Of a stretch of 64,000 nt of DNA, positions 1 through 9,800 are shown piece after piece (within the stretch, counting starts at the first letter, position 1; the number at the start of each line of letters is the position of its first letter). The notes under the pieces are model-generated. The model was not told the DNA's origin. It saw nothing but the letters and a program-made list of their open reading frames with translations, and made no database searches. The stretch covers positions 1,591,896 through 1,655,895 of the forward strand of contig WGMB01000003.1 of the NCBI GenBank assembly GCA_016125275.1. The letters run 5' to 3'. The translations under genes and the position numbers were made by a program. This DNA comes from Acidobacteriota bacterium (GTDB lineage: Bacteria > Acidobacteriota > Terriglobia > Bryobacterales > UBA6623).

Positions 1-2000
1 CAAAACGCCATACGCAGCGGCTCATGGCGCTCCAACACCTGCCGCAGGGCGGTCTCCAGTGCATCGCGGTCCAGCGGCCCGGTCAGCCGCAGGGACGCCG
101 CGACGTTGTACGCCGGGCTGCCGCCCTCGAAGCGATCCAGGAACCACAGGCTCCGCTGCCCCCAGGAGAGCGGACACGGCCCGGCGGCCGACCGGACAGG
201 CGCTGCGACCGCGTCGGAGGAGCCGGCCCCTTCCAGCGCCACGGCCATCTCCCGGAGCGTGGGACGGTCGAAAAACCGAGCCAGGGGCAGCTCCGCACGA
301 AGCTCCTGCCGCAGGCGCGCCGCCACCCGAGCCGCGGCCAGCGAGTGCCCGCCCAGCGCGAAAAAGTTGTCGTCCCGACGCGGCGCTTCGCAGCCCAGAA
401 CCTCCATCCAGAGCGCCGCCAAGCGCAACTCGGCCGGAGTCGCGGGCCCCTGCGGCGGCGCCTCCCGGCTCGCCAGCCGTCGCACCAGTTCCGCCACGTC
501 CACCTTGCCGGTCGGCCCCAGCGGCATCTTGTCCACGACCAGGATCTGCTGCGGCGTCTTGGAGGCTGACAGCCGCTCCGCCGCCCAGGCCCGGACGGAC
601 GGCAGTTGTGATTCGGCGGCGCCCGGGCCAACCGACTCGTCCAACACGACGGCGGCGGCTACGTTCTCGCCGAGCGTCGCATGCGGCGCGGCGAACACCG
701 CGGCCTCCCGCACGGCCGGATGCCCCAGTAGCGTCTCCTCCACCTCGCGAGGAGAGATCTTCTCCCCGCCCCGATTGATCACTCTCTTGCGGCGGCCGGT
801 CACGAACAGATAGCCGTCCTCGTCCAGATGGCCCAGGTCTCCGGTGCGCAGCCAGCCGCCGCGCAGCGCCCGGGCCGTGGCCGCGGGGTCGTTGGCATAG
901 CCGGCCGCCACGTTCGCCCCGCGAATCGCAATCTCGCCCGTCCAGCCCGGCGGAAGCTCCGCGCCCGCCTCGCCGAGAATCGCGATCTCCGGCCCCGCCG
1001 CCCGGCCCGCGGAGCCGGGCTTCCGCCGCGTCGGCGGTAGGCGATTGCTGGCGACCTGCGGGGCGGCCTCGGTCAATCCATAGGCCTCCAGCAAGGGAGC
1101 CCGCAAGACCTCCTCCAACTCGGCCAGCAGCGTCGGCGGCATCGGCGCCGACGCCGACCGCGCCAGTCGCAGCTTCGTCCGCTCGGCGAGCTCCGGGCGT
1201 CGCCGCAGCTCCTCCAGCATCATCCGGTGGATTGCCGGCGCCGCCGAATACCAGCTCGGCTCCGCCTCCGCCAACAGCTCCGCCAAACGGTCCGCTCCGG
1301 CGTCCTCCGGGCAGACGACGGACGCGCCCGCCGTCAGCGAGGCGAAGATCGTGCTCAGCCCGTGGATGTGAAACAGCGGCATCGCCGTCAGCGAGCGGTC
1401 CGCGGCGGTCAGCTCCAGGGCGTCCCGGATGCTCTCGGCGGCGGCGGTGAGATTGGCTTGGGTCAGCAGCACCAGGCGGGGCCGAGACTCCGTCCCCGAG
1501 GTGTACAGCGCCAGCGCCGCGTCATGCGGTTCCAGCAACCCGCCGGACGCCGGCTCCGCGGACTTGGCGCCGGCCAGCCGAAACGCCCCCGGCGCGCCCC
1601 CGTCCCCAACCGCCTCCAGCACGGCCAAGCCCAGCGCGCGGGCCGCCGCCACGACGCCGCCCGTTTCGCCCGGCCTCACCAGGACGGCCCGAGCGCCCAG
1701 CTCCCGCAGGCAAGCTTCAGCCTCGGCCGCCGGCTGCAGACGATACAGCGGCGCGCAGACCGCCGCGGACGAAACCCCCAGCGCTGCCAGCGCAAGCTCC
1801 GGCCCATCCGGCAGCGCTACGGCCACACAGTCGGAGCCGCCGACGCCGAAACCGCGTAGCTCCCGCGCCAGGACCCCGATCCAATCCCTCAGCTCCCCGT
1901 AGCACAGCGCCTCGCCTCGCTCGGAGAGCAGGAATGGCGCGTGGGGGGCCGCCTCGGCGTACTGCTCGATCCAGCGATGCAAACATTCCAAGATGTTCAC
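1..2000 (-). CDS. NRPS-like protein, acyl-CoA-ligase-type A domain, PCP, condensation domain (partial, continues past the left edge)
   Basis: Reading the minus strand from a GTG at 2000 gives one open frame to the window edge (about 666 residues visible). Residues 1-490 are an adenylate-forming domain; its A3 core near residue 166 reads TSGTESRPR, lacking the usual PKG lysine. The later cores LTEAAPQVASN and RGGEKISPREVEE resemble oxalyl-CoA synthetase-like ligases more than classical amino-acid A domains. The A10 lysine is kept in GPTGKVD. A carrier domain follows with FFALGGHSL, the phosphopantetheine serine being near residue 553. A condensation domain begins near 605 (PLSWGQRSLWFLDRFEGGSP). 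The GTG overlaps the TGA of the upstream HTTM gene as GTGA, implying translational coupling. Inference: it loads an acyl or amino-acid group and passes it to a downstream module outside the window. Confidence 0.9.
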   Translation of the reverse strand, partial: MNILECLHRWIEQYAEAAPHAPFLLSERGEALCYGELRDWIGVLARELRGFGVGGSDCVAVALPDGPELALAALGVSSAAVCAPLYRLQPAAEAEACLRELGARAVLVRPGETGGVVAAARALGLAVLEAVGDGGAPGAFRLAGAKSAEPASGGLLEPHDAALALYTSGTESRPRLVLLTQANLTAAAESIRDALELTAADRSLTAMPLFHIHGLSTIFASLTAGASVVCPEDAGADRLAELLAEAEPSWYSAAPAIHRMMLEELRRRPELAERTKLRLARSASAPMPPTLLAELEEVLRAPLLEAYGLTEAAPQVASNRLPPTRRKPGSAGRAAGPEIAILGEAGAELPPGWTGEIAIRGANVAAGYANDPAATARALRGGWLRTGDLGHLDEDGYLFVTGRRKRVINRGGEKISPREVEETLLGHPAVREAAVFAAPHATLGENVAAAVVLDESVGPGAAESQLPSVRAWAAERLSASKTPQQILVVDKMPLGPTGKVDVAELVRRLASREAPPQGPATPAELRLAALWMEVLGCEAPRRDDNFFALGGHSLAAARVAARLRQELRAELPLARFFDRPTLREMAVALEGAGSSDAVAAPVRSAAGPCPLSWGQRSLWFLDRFEGGSPAYNVAASLRLTGPLDRDALETALRQVLERHEPLRMAF

Positions 2001-2902
2001 TCCGGCCGGCGGTTCCACGCCGGCGGGCGGGCCCATCCCGCCACATCTCCAATCCTATTCCACGGAACCCAGAAGACGTAGGCGCCCAGCCAAGGGAACG
2101 TCGGCAGCGTCTTCAGCCACACCGCCAGCAGAAGCTGCATCAGGAACAGTCCGCCGATCCAGCCCGCCCGCAGCCAGGGCTTGCCGTCGAGCAGCGCCGC
2201 CGGGCTGCCGAGCTCGCACACGACCATGCCGGCGGCCATCACCAGCAGCAGCCCGTCGTAGTCGAGCAGTCTCAGGGTCAGCTCCGGCAGCTCCAGACCC
2301 TTCTCCGCCGCCTGCGGATAGTACTTGTAGAGCAGAAAGGCCCGCATGTTCTCCACCGGCTGGCTCAGCCAGTTCCCCAAAACCTTCCGCAGCCCCGCCG
2401 TGCACATCAGCGCCGTCAGGGTGAGCTGCGCCAGGCGGATCGGCCAGCGATAGTCGGCCGGATCGCGGACCAGCGGGCCTCGACGCAGCCACGCGTCGAG
2501 CGAGAAGGCGTCGCCGCACGGCGCCAGCGCCAGCGGCCAAGAGATCAACACCAGCGGAATGCAGTGAAAATTGATGAACCCGTAGCCGTTCATCACGCCA
2601 AACAGATACGCCCCCGTCACCGTCGCCGTGACTGTCGCCGCCCGCGTCCACAGCCCCAGGCACGACAGCAGCAGCGAAAGCTCCAGAATCCGCGCGATCC
2701 CCGCCGCCGTCGCTGCATCCGGCGCCGGGAACAGCCGCAGCAACACCGGCGGGTCCCACAGCTCGGCGGGCAACTCCGCGAACCGAGCCGGCTGATAGAC
2801 GCGCGCCTGCAGCAGGTACCAGCCATAGAACAGCGCGCGAGAGACCCCGAGCCGCAAGGCCGAACCGGGCCGCAGAAAGTACGACCGCAACGCCTCGATC
2901 AT
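1997..2902 (-). CDS. HTTM-type multi-pass membrane protein (vitamin K-dependent gamma-carboxylase-like fold)
   Basis: 301 residues, almost entirely hydrophobic with about six to eight membrane segments. The N-terminal stretch GSALRLGVSRALFYGWYLLQARVY and the later NGYGFINFHCIPLVLISW and LRKVLGNW segments resemble the HTTM domain shared with vitamin K-dependent gamma-carboxylase. The C-terminal half of the eukaryotic carboxylase is absent. The start is ATG at 2902, which overlaps the TGA of the 151-aa upstream gene as ATGA. Its own TGA overlaps the GTG of the NRPS gene. Its place between two NRPS genes suggests a role in tailoring, lipidation or export of the product, but no reaction can be read from the sequence. 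The family assignment is by pattern only. Confidence 0.8.
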   Translation of the reverse strand: MIEALRSYFLRPGSALRLGVSRALFYGWYLLQARVYQPARFAELPAELWDPPVLLRLFPAPDAATAAGIARILELSLLLSCLGLWTRAATVTATVTGAYLFGVMNGYGFINFHCIPLVLISWPLALAPCGDAFSLDAWLRRGPLVRDPADYRWPIRLAQLTLTALMCTAGLRKVLGNWLSQPVENMRAFLLYKYYPQAAEKGLELPELTLRLLDYDGLLLVMAAGMVVCELGSPAALLDGKPWLRAGWIGGLFLMQLLLAVWLKTLPTFPWLGAYVFWVPWNRIGDVAGWARPPAWNRRPE

Positions 2903-3354
2903 GGCGCCAGGTACTCCGCCAGCAGATGCGACTCGACGATCTCTCGCCGGCGCAAGTCCCACACACGGCGATACATCCGCAGGCCCTGCCAGCCGTCGCT
3001 CGCCGGCGTCCTCTCGCGCAGGTACTCGAAGAACAGCGCTGCCACATGGCGGCGCGCCTCGCCCGTCTCGGCCCGTCGCAGAGCTGCATCGAAGCGCCGC
3101 ACCACCCGGTGATCGACCACGCCCGCCGCCACCGCGCCGCGCTCGCCCTCCGGAGTGACGATGCACGTGACGAACGAGTCCGCCCGCAGGTCTCGCGAAA
3201 AGCCCATGTACACCGGAATTGGGCTGAACGGCCACAGCCGGCTCGTATCGAGCGCCACCGACAGCGCCTGCGCCGCCACCGTCACGGCCGTCCACGCCAG
3301 CACGGCGCAGAGTCGCAAGTCGAGTTGAGAGAGAGCCTTCGCCCTAGGCAGCAT
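2899..3354 (-). CDS. Small membrane-anchored protein paired with the HTTM gene
   Basis: 151 residues. An N-terminal hydrophobic segment (about residues 14-33, CAVLAWTAVTVAAQALSVAL) suggests a membrane anchor or uncleaved signal. The rest is soluble and contains WPFSPIPVYMGFSRDLRADS and an arginine-rich C-terminal half ending LLAEYLAP. The ATG at 3354 lies inside the last codons of the A-PCP-TE gene (11-base overlap), and the stop overlaps the HTTM start as ATGA. I do not recognise a named family. From memory, proteins with a WPF-x-PYPMY-like motif do sit next to HTTM genes in other bacteria, so a two-protein membrane complex is a reasonable inference. Confidence 0.8.
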   Translation of the reverse strand: MLPRAKALSQLDLRLCAVLAWTAVTVAAQALSVALDTSRLWPFSPIPVYMGFSRDLRADSFVTCIVTPEGERGAVAAGVVDHRVVRRFDAALRRAETGEARRHVAALFFEYLRERTPASDGWQGLRMYRRVWDLRRREIVESHLLAEYLAP

Positions 3355-5788
3355 CGCCCCGCCCCCGCTCCAGCGCCCGCGCCAAGGGCTCGGCCCAAGG
3401 CGCCTGGAACATCAACGGCAGGTGGATTCCCGGAATCGTCTCGGCGGTCAACGGCCCCTCGGCCCAACGGCCCCAGCCCAGGTAGGGATCGGCCGGCGTC
3501 CCGGGATAGGGATGCGAGAAGCGGACCACGTGCGTCCTCCCGGCATAGCGGCCCGTGTCATGGTGCCGCACGCCCAACGCCGCCCGCGGGGCGGGTTTCT
3601 CCACCAGAGCTTTGCGCAGAATGAAGCGCCAGTCGAGCCGATTGCGCAGCTCCGCACCGTAGGACCGGGCCCACTCGCGGCGGGCCTTGCCCTGCAGCCG
3701 CCGCCACGTACGCGCCTCGAAACGCCAGCAGTTCAGCGTATGGCGATAGACGGCCAGCCGGTTGCCCACCACCCCATGGTCGATCTCCCGCCCGGTCACG
3801 AAGCCAGGCGCATGACTGTCGATCAGCACCACGGCCGACACCCTGTCGTCGAGCAGCCGCGCCGCCTCGAACGCCAGATTGCCCCCAAACGAATAGCCCG
3901 CCAGGCTGAAGCGCCTGCGCGGCCAGCGCGCGTCGAGCTCCGAGGCGATCTTTGCGGCCACAGCGTGGATCTCCGTCTGCGTCCAACGCACGTGGAAGCC
4001 ATACACAGGCCCGCGCAAAGCCTTCGGCAGATCCCTGTACCAGGTGGTAGCCTCCGGCGGAGGCGGCAGCAGCAGCCACGGCTCCCCCTCGCCGTCCGCC
4101 AATGGAGCCAGCCCGCCCTCGTGGATCGCGCCGTCCGTCACGGCTTGGCTCATCGCCCGCGGCGTGGGCGCCCAGAACAGCGCGCTCACCGGGACCTCGC
4201 GTTCGACCAGCCGGGAGATTCGCACGGCCAGCTCGCCGGCCCGCAACGAATCGCCGCCGAGGGCGAAGAAGTCGTCGTCCGCCCCCAAGTCGTCGCGTTC
4301 GAGCACGGACCGCCACAGCGCTGTGAGCTGGTGCTCCAGACCGGCCGCGGGCGCAGCGCCTCGCGCGGCGGGCTCCGGCAGAGACCGCCGGTCTACCTTG
4401 CCTGTCGCCGTCAGCGGCATCTCATCCAGCGCCACGTAGGCGTCCGGCCGCATCCACGGGGCAAGCTTGGCGGCGACTCTCGCCTCCAGCCCTTGCGGAG
4501 GCCGGACCACATACGCCAGCAGCCGGTCTCCGGCGGCGATCACGGCCGCCTCCGCCACCCCCGGCTCGGCCAGAATCACCCCTTCCACCTCCGCCAAGTC
4601 CACCAGGTAGCCGCGAACCTTCACGCGGCGGTCCTTGCGTCCCAGCAGATGCAGCCGGCCTTCCGCGTCGAACCGCCCCAGGTCGCCCGTGGCGTACTCT
4701 TCGCCGAAGTCCGGGCCGCCCCAGTAGCCCCTCGCCAGATAACGGCTGCTGACGATTGCCTCGCCCTGCTCGGAGATCCGCACCTGCTTGTCGTCGCACG
4801 GAAAGCCCGCCGGCACGACGGCGGAGTTCGGCCCCAGCTCGGCGCGCGCCTCCAGCGCCGCGATGTTGCCGGCCTCGCTCGACGAGTAGCGGTGCAACAC
4901 CGCGATCCCCGCGCCCAGCTTGGCCCGCAGCGCCCGCACGTCGGACCAGTAGATCGTCTCGCCCCCCAAAGCGACCAGCCGCAGCGCGGGCGGGTCGAGC
5001 GGCTCTTCGAGCAGCCCCAGAAAACGGCGCAGCAGGCCGACCGGCGGGTGCCACAGCGCCACACGGTCTTCCACGAGCCAGCGCGCCACCCCGCCCACGC
5101 CCCGCGAAGCCGGATAGCGGCTGACAGTCGCGCCGTTCAGCCAGGCGCCGAACAGGTCCGACTCGGCCCCCACGTGGCTCAGCGGTGCCATCAGCGCCTG
5201 CACGTCTCCCGGCCCCACGCCGCTGTGGCCGCGGTAGATCCAGGCGCGATGCAGCAGATTGCCGTGCGTGCGCACCACGCCCTTGGGCCGGGCCGTGGAG
5301 CCGGACGTGTAAACGATCGACACCGCCCGCTCGGGTCCGAAAGCCGTCGGCGGGTTGCGGTCTTCCCTGCCAACCTGCTCGATCGCACCAACCTGCTGGA
5401 TCACTGCGGCGTCGAGCGTCAGGCCCGGGCGCAGCTCCCGCACCAACGCGGCCTTCAGCTCGTCGCCGAGCCCTTCCGCCAGCGCCGTAAAGGGCTTGCC
5501 GGCCTTGCACGCCGCCAGCACGCCCACCAGCATCCAAGGGTCCGGGGCGGGCTCCAGGATCACGGGGATCTCGCCGTCGCCCAGCTCGGCGAGCAGCCTC
5601 CAGGCCAAGGCGTTGGCGGCCCGGTTCAGCGCGGCGTAGCTCCACGAGCGGCCGTCGCTGACCAGCGCCGGAGCGTCGGGACACAGTGCCGCCACCGCGG
5701 CAAAGCGCTCGCCCACGGTCCCTTCCAGGTCGGCGCGCGCCATCGCCGCCGCCTGGGCGCCAACTGCGTCCGCTCGCAGGCTCCCCAT
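3344..5788 (-). CDS. Single-module NRPS: adenylation, carrier and thioesterase domains
   Basis: 814 residues from ATG 5788; the frame stays open further upstream but would run into the preceding gene. The A domain spans about 15-480 with A3 VYTSGSTARPKGVV near 162, YATGDLGR and the A10 lysine in LTATGKVDRR. A carrier domain carries DDFFALGGDSL, serine near 514. A type I thioesterase follows from about 570 with nucleophile motif GYSFGG (serine near 633) and a C-terminal histidine in GIHLPLM. There is no condensation domain, so it can activate and load one amino acid and release or transfer it, while the C domain is supplied by the gene two positions downstream. The next gene overlaps it by 11 bases. 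An isomerase gene ends 44 bases upstream on the same strand. Confidence 0.92.
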   Translation of the reverse strand: MGSLRADAVGAQAAAMARADLEGTVGERFAAVAALCPDAPALVSDGRSWSYAALNRAANALAWRLLAELGDGEIPVILEPAPDPWMLVGVLAACKAGKPFTALAEGLGDELKAALVRELRPGLTLDAAVIQQVGAIEQVGREDRNPPTAFGPERAVSIVYTSGSTARPKGVVRTHGNLLHRAWIYRGHSGVGPGDVQALMAPLSHVGAESDLFGAWLNGATVSRYPASRGVGGVARWLVEDRVALWHPPVGLLRRFLGLLEEPLDPPALRLVALGGETIYWSDVRALRAKLGAGIAVLHRYSSSEAGNIAALEARAELGPNSAVVPAGFPCDDKQVRISEQGEAIVSSRYLARGYWGGPDFGEEYATGDLGRFDAEGRLHLLGRKDRRVKVRGYLVDLAEVEGVILAEPGVAEAAVIAAGDRLLAYVVRPPQGLEARVAAKLAPWMRPDAYVALDEMPLTATGKVDRRSLPEPAARGAAPAAGLEHQLTALWRSVLERDDLGADDDFFALGGDSLRAGELAVRISRLVEREVPVSALFWAPTPRAMSQAVTDGAIHEGGLAPLADGEGEPWLLLPPPPEATTWYRDLPKALRGPVYGFHVRWTQTEIHAVAAKIASELDARWPRRRFSLAGYSFGGNLAFEAARLLDDRVSAVVLIDSHAPGFVTGREIDHGVVGNRLAVYRHTLNCWRFEARTWRRLQGKARREWARSYGAELRNRLDWRFILRKALVEKPAPRAALGVRHHDTGRYAGRTHVVRFSHPYPGTPADPYLGWGRWAEGPLTAETIPGIHLPLMFQAPWAEPLARALERGRGDAA

Positions 5789-5832
5789 GTCGGGTTCTTC
5801 CGGTTTGGCCGCAGTGAGGGCCTTCGGGCCGC

Positions 5833-6732
5833 CTACACCCGGCGGACCCGCTCCAGCAGACGGGTCATCGAATACTCGCTGGCCTTGGCTTTGCTGTCGT
5901 CGATCTTGAAGTGCGTCTCGAGCGAGAAGGCGCCTTTGTAGCCGTCCTTCAGTAGGGCCCCAATCTGGCCCACGTGGTCGAACTCGCCGTCGCCCACGCC
6001 GCACCACTTCGCCCCGCCGTCGGGCGTGCGCTGGTAGTCGCGCAAGTGTACGTGGCGGATCCGGCCGGCGTCGAGCCGCTCATAGCCCTGGGGAAAGGGC
6101 TCCGGGTCGCCTTCCTGGGCGGCGTTGTTGGGGTCCCAGGTCAGCCCCAGCGCCGGGCTCTTCACGGCCGCCAGCAGGTCCGCGGCCTGCTTCGAGGTCG
6201 CCACGTAGCTGCCGCCCACGTTCTCCAAGGCGAACAGCATGCCGGCCTTCTCGGCCTTCTCGGCGGCCTGGGCCACCAGCTCGTAGATGCGCGGGTAGTG
6301 CGCCGGGTCCGGCTTGCCGTCCCGGGGATAGTTGAAGGCGAACACCCGGATCAGCTTCGTTCCCAGGATGTCCGCGTTCTCGAAAGCCTTGTCGAGCAGC
6401 TTCCACTGAGCCGCCAGCTCCTGGGCGTCCGGCAGGGCGACCTTGAAGAACCCCGTGTCGAGAATCGCCAGCTTCACCCCGGCCGCGTCGAGCTGCTTCC
6501 TCGCTTGCCGGATCACCGCCGCCGGCTGGGCCGTGTTGTACTTGCCCGCCAGATTGCGGATCTCCGCCCAGTGCAGCCCGAAACGCTCCAGAAACTGCAG
6601 CACCACGGCCAGATCATCGTCCACCTCGTCGGTGGTGATCGAGATCTTCAATTGGGCCGGATCCAGGGCCCGCAGCGTCGCCGCCAGGGCCGGAGCGGCG
6701 GCCAGGAGTCGGCGGCGGGTCCAAAGTGCCAT
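5833..6732 (-). CDS. Sugar phosphate isomerase/epimerase family protein (xylose isomerase-like TIM barrel)
   Basis: 299 residues. The N-terminus WTRRRLLAAAPALAATLRAL resembles a Tat or Sec signal, so the protein may be exported. The body has AP-endonuclease-2/xylose isomerase-like barrel features: EIRNLAGKYN, a metal-ligand glutamate in ALENVGG, GLTWDPNNAA, HVHLRDYQR and a C-terminal FSLETHFK. The substrate cannot be read; family members act on sugars, inosose or hydroxypyruvate. A TAGAAT box lies 8 bases before the ATG, suggesting a leaderless mRNA. It is 44 bases upstream of the NRPS operon on the same strand and may be co-transcribed with it. Confidence 0.88.
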   Translation of the reverse strand: MALWTRRRLLAAAPALAATLRALDPAQLKISITTDEVDDDLAVVLQFLERFGLHWAEIRNLAGKYNTAQPAAVIRQARKQLDAAGVKLAILDTGFFKVALPDAQELAAQWKLLDKAFENADILGTKLIRVFAFNYPRDGKPDPAHYPRIYELVAQAAEKAEKAGMLFALENVGGSYVATSKQAADLLAAVKSPALGLTWDPNNAAQEGDPEPFPQGYERLDAGRIRHVHLRDYQRTPDGGAKWCGVGDGEFDHVGQIGALLKDGYKGAFSLETHFKIDDSKAKASEYSMTRLLERVRRV

Positions 6733-6740
6733 CGACGGCG

Positions 6741-6746
6741 ATTCTA
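6741..6746 (-). promoter_or_regulatory. -10-like box of the isomerase gene
   Basis: TAGAAT on the minus strand, 8 bases before ATG 6732. This distance leaves essentially no 5' leader. Confidence 0.45.
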
Positions 6747-6812
6747 GCAGGCTCCGGGCATGGATCTGCGCGGCGCTTCTGGTATGGTAATCACCGACGG
6801 ACGGTCGGAGAG

Positions 6813-9800
6813 ATGAAAGGCGTTTGTCTGCAATTGTTTGTCTTGGCTTCCGCCTTGCCCCTGGCGCCTCGTCTGGCGGCGGCGCCCAAGCCGGCCGATC
6901 TCGAGTTCTTTGAGAAGCAGGTCCGCCCCACGCTGGCGGAAAACTGCTACGCCTGCCATAGCGCCAAGGCCCCGGCCGTCTTCGCGGGACTGCGGCTCGA
7001 CAGCCGCGCAGCCGTGGTGCAGGGTGGCGACGCCGGCCCGGTGGTCGTCGTCGGCGACCCCTCCTCCAGCAAGCTCGTGCGCATGCTGCACGGCGAAGGC
7101 CTCCAGATGCCCCCCACCGGCAAGCTGCCGGCGGACAAGATCGCCGCCCTGGAACGCTGGATCGAGCTGGGCCTTCCCTGGCCCGAAGAAGCCGCCCCGG
7201 CGCCCGATCCTTCGGCCAAGTTCGACCTGGAGCAGCGCCGCAGCGAGCACTGGGCCTGGCAGCCCGTCCGCAAGCCCGCCATTCCGAACCCCACCCGGGC
7301 CGATTGGGCCTCCGGCGCCGTCGACCGCTTTCTGCTGTCTCGGCTGGAGCAGGAAGGGCTGCAACCGGCCGAGGTCGCCGACCGCCGCAGCTTCATCCGG
7401 CGCGCGAGCTTCGACCTCACCGGCCTGCCGCCGACTCCCCAGGAGATCGCCGCCTACCTCGCCGACGACGCGCCGGACGCCGACGAGCGCCTGATCGACC
7501 GCCTGCTCGCCTCGCCCCACTACGGCGAACGCCAAGCCCGGCTCTGGATGGACCTGATGCGCTACGCCGAGTCGCACGGCTCCGAGGGCGACCCGGACAC
7601 TCGCGAGGCTTGGCGTTACCGCGACTATCTGATCCGGGCCTTCAACGAGGACGTCCCCTACGATCAGCTCGTCCGCGAGCACCTCGCCGGCGACCTGCTC
7701 GCCGAGCCCCGCATTGACAGCGAGCTCGGCCTCAATGAGTCTCTGTTGGCGACGGCCCACTGGCGGCTGGTCGAGCACGGCTTCCAGCCCGTCGACCCCT
7801 GGGAGGACCGCGTGAAGTGGACCGACAACCAGATCGACGTGTTGTCGAAGACCTTCTTGGGCCTCACCGTCTCCTGCGCCCGCTGCCACGACCACAAGTT
7901 CGACGCCATCAGCCAGAAGGACTACTACGCGCTGTTCGGGACCATCAAGAACGCCCGCCCCACTATGCGCGCCGTCGAGTCTCCCGAGCGGTTGGACCTC
8001 CACCGCGAGCGGCTGACCGCGCTCAAGGGCGCGATCCGCGCCGGCCTCGCCAAGGCCTGGGCGCAGGCCGCCGAGGGTTTGGGCGCCCGGCTCGAGCAGG
8101 ACCACGCGGTCGCTGCCGTCGAGGCCGCCCTGCAAGATTCCGCCCATCCCTTGCGACCCTGGGCCGTGCTCCGCGGCGCCCAGGGCGAGGCTTTCCGCGA
8201 AGGCTGGCGGACCCTGGTCGCCGCCCGCCAAGCCGAGATGGACGCCCGCCGCGCCTACAACGCCGAGCATTTCGAGACCCGTTGGGATCTGCGGCACGAG
8301 AGCGACTTCCGCCAGTGGCTGGGGCACGGCGAAGGGCTGCCCGCCGCAGCTTCCAAGCCGGGCGAGATCGACATCGCCGCCAAGGGCCCGCAGGTCATCG
8401 GCGGCGTGCTGCAACCCGGCGCCTGGTCGCACCGCATCAGCTCCAAGCACGGGGCCGTCTTGCAGTCGCCGCGCTTCAAGATCGAGACCGACTACATCAG
8501 CTTCGAGACCGCCGGCGAAGGCTGGAGCAACGCCCAGCTCATCATCGAGAACTACGCCGTGCCGCGCGCCGGCATCTACCACCTGCGCTACCGCCCCAAG
8601 AGCCGCGATCTGGTCTGGTCCACCTGGAAGACGGACTACTGGAAAGGCTTCACGGCCTACTTCGAGCTCGCCACCCAGCAGGAGATCACGCAGTTCCAGA
8701 TGGACGCCGAGGACTCCCAGACCACGCCTCGTCCCAAGCCCAACGACGACGGCCGCTCCTGGTTCGGGGCCGGCGCGATCGTCTTCCACAACCAGGAGCG
8801 CACGCCGCGGTCGCTGCTGGACCCGCTGGCCCCCTTGCTCTCCACAGACCCCGCCGGGCCTTCCGAGCTGGCGGCTTGGTACTCCCAGGCGGTCGGCCAG
8901 GCCGTCGAGGCCTGGAGCGAGGACCATGCCACGGCCGAGCAGGCGGCTCTGCTGGACGCTTTGGTGCGCGCCGAGCTGCTGCCCAACCGCCTGACGGCGC
9001 TCGAGGACCTCCGGCCGTTGGTCGCCGAGTACCGCAAGCTCGAAGCCGAGATCCCCGTGGCCCGTCGCGCGCCCGGCGTGGTGGACGAAGGCGGCGACGA
9101 CCAGCCGCTGCTCATCCGCGGCCAGCACAAGCGTCCCGGCGACCCCGTGCCGCGCCGCTTTCTCACCGCCCTCGGCGGCCAACCCTACGACGATCCCCGG
9201 CTGGCGCGGTTACGGCTGGCGGAGGCGATCGCCTGCGGCGACAATCCCCTCGCCGCCCGCGTACAAGTCAATCGCCTCTGGCGGCAGATGTTCGGCGACG
9301 GCATCGTCCGGACCGAGGACAACTTCGGCAAGCTCGGCGAAGCGCCCACGCACCCGGAGCTGCTGGACTACCTGGCCGGCCGCTACGTCGCCGAAGGCTG
9401 GTCGACCAAGCAACTCCTGCGGGAGCTGGCGACCTCGCGCGCCTACCGCATGAGCAGCCTCCCTTCCGCCGCCGCCCGCGAGCGCGATCCGGGCAATAAG
9501 CTGCTCTCGCACATGCCGGTGCGCAGGCTCGAGGCCGAGCAGATTCGCGACGCCATTCTGGCGGCCTCCGGCGAGCTCGACCCCGCCCTGCAAGGCCGCT
9601 CCATCCCGGTCTACTACGCCTACGCCACCGGCAAGACGAAAGGCGACAACCCCAAGGGTCCGCTCGACGGCGACGGCCGCCGCTCCATCTACCAGGAGAT
9701 TCGCCGCAACTCCCACAACCCCTTTCTCGAGGTCTTCGACCTGCCCAAGCCGGCCACGGCCCGCCCGCAGCGTGACGTGACCAACGTGCCGGCCCAATCG

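Noticed and set aside
1997-2902. A true vitamin K-dependent gamma-carboxylase
   Set aside because: Only the membrane HTTM-like part is present; the lumenal half with the known catalytic lysine region is missing.
6794-6808. CCGAC..GTCGG inverted repeat upstream of the PSD1 gene
   Set aside because: Short and lacking the GGACATTCCTGTCC core, so not counted in the palindrome family.
6744-9182. An 812-codon minus-strand open frame
   Set aside because: Antisense to the PSD1 gene, which has clear heme and DUF1549 motifs.
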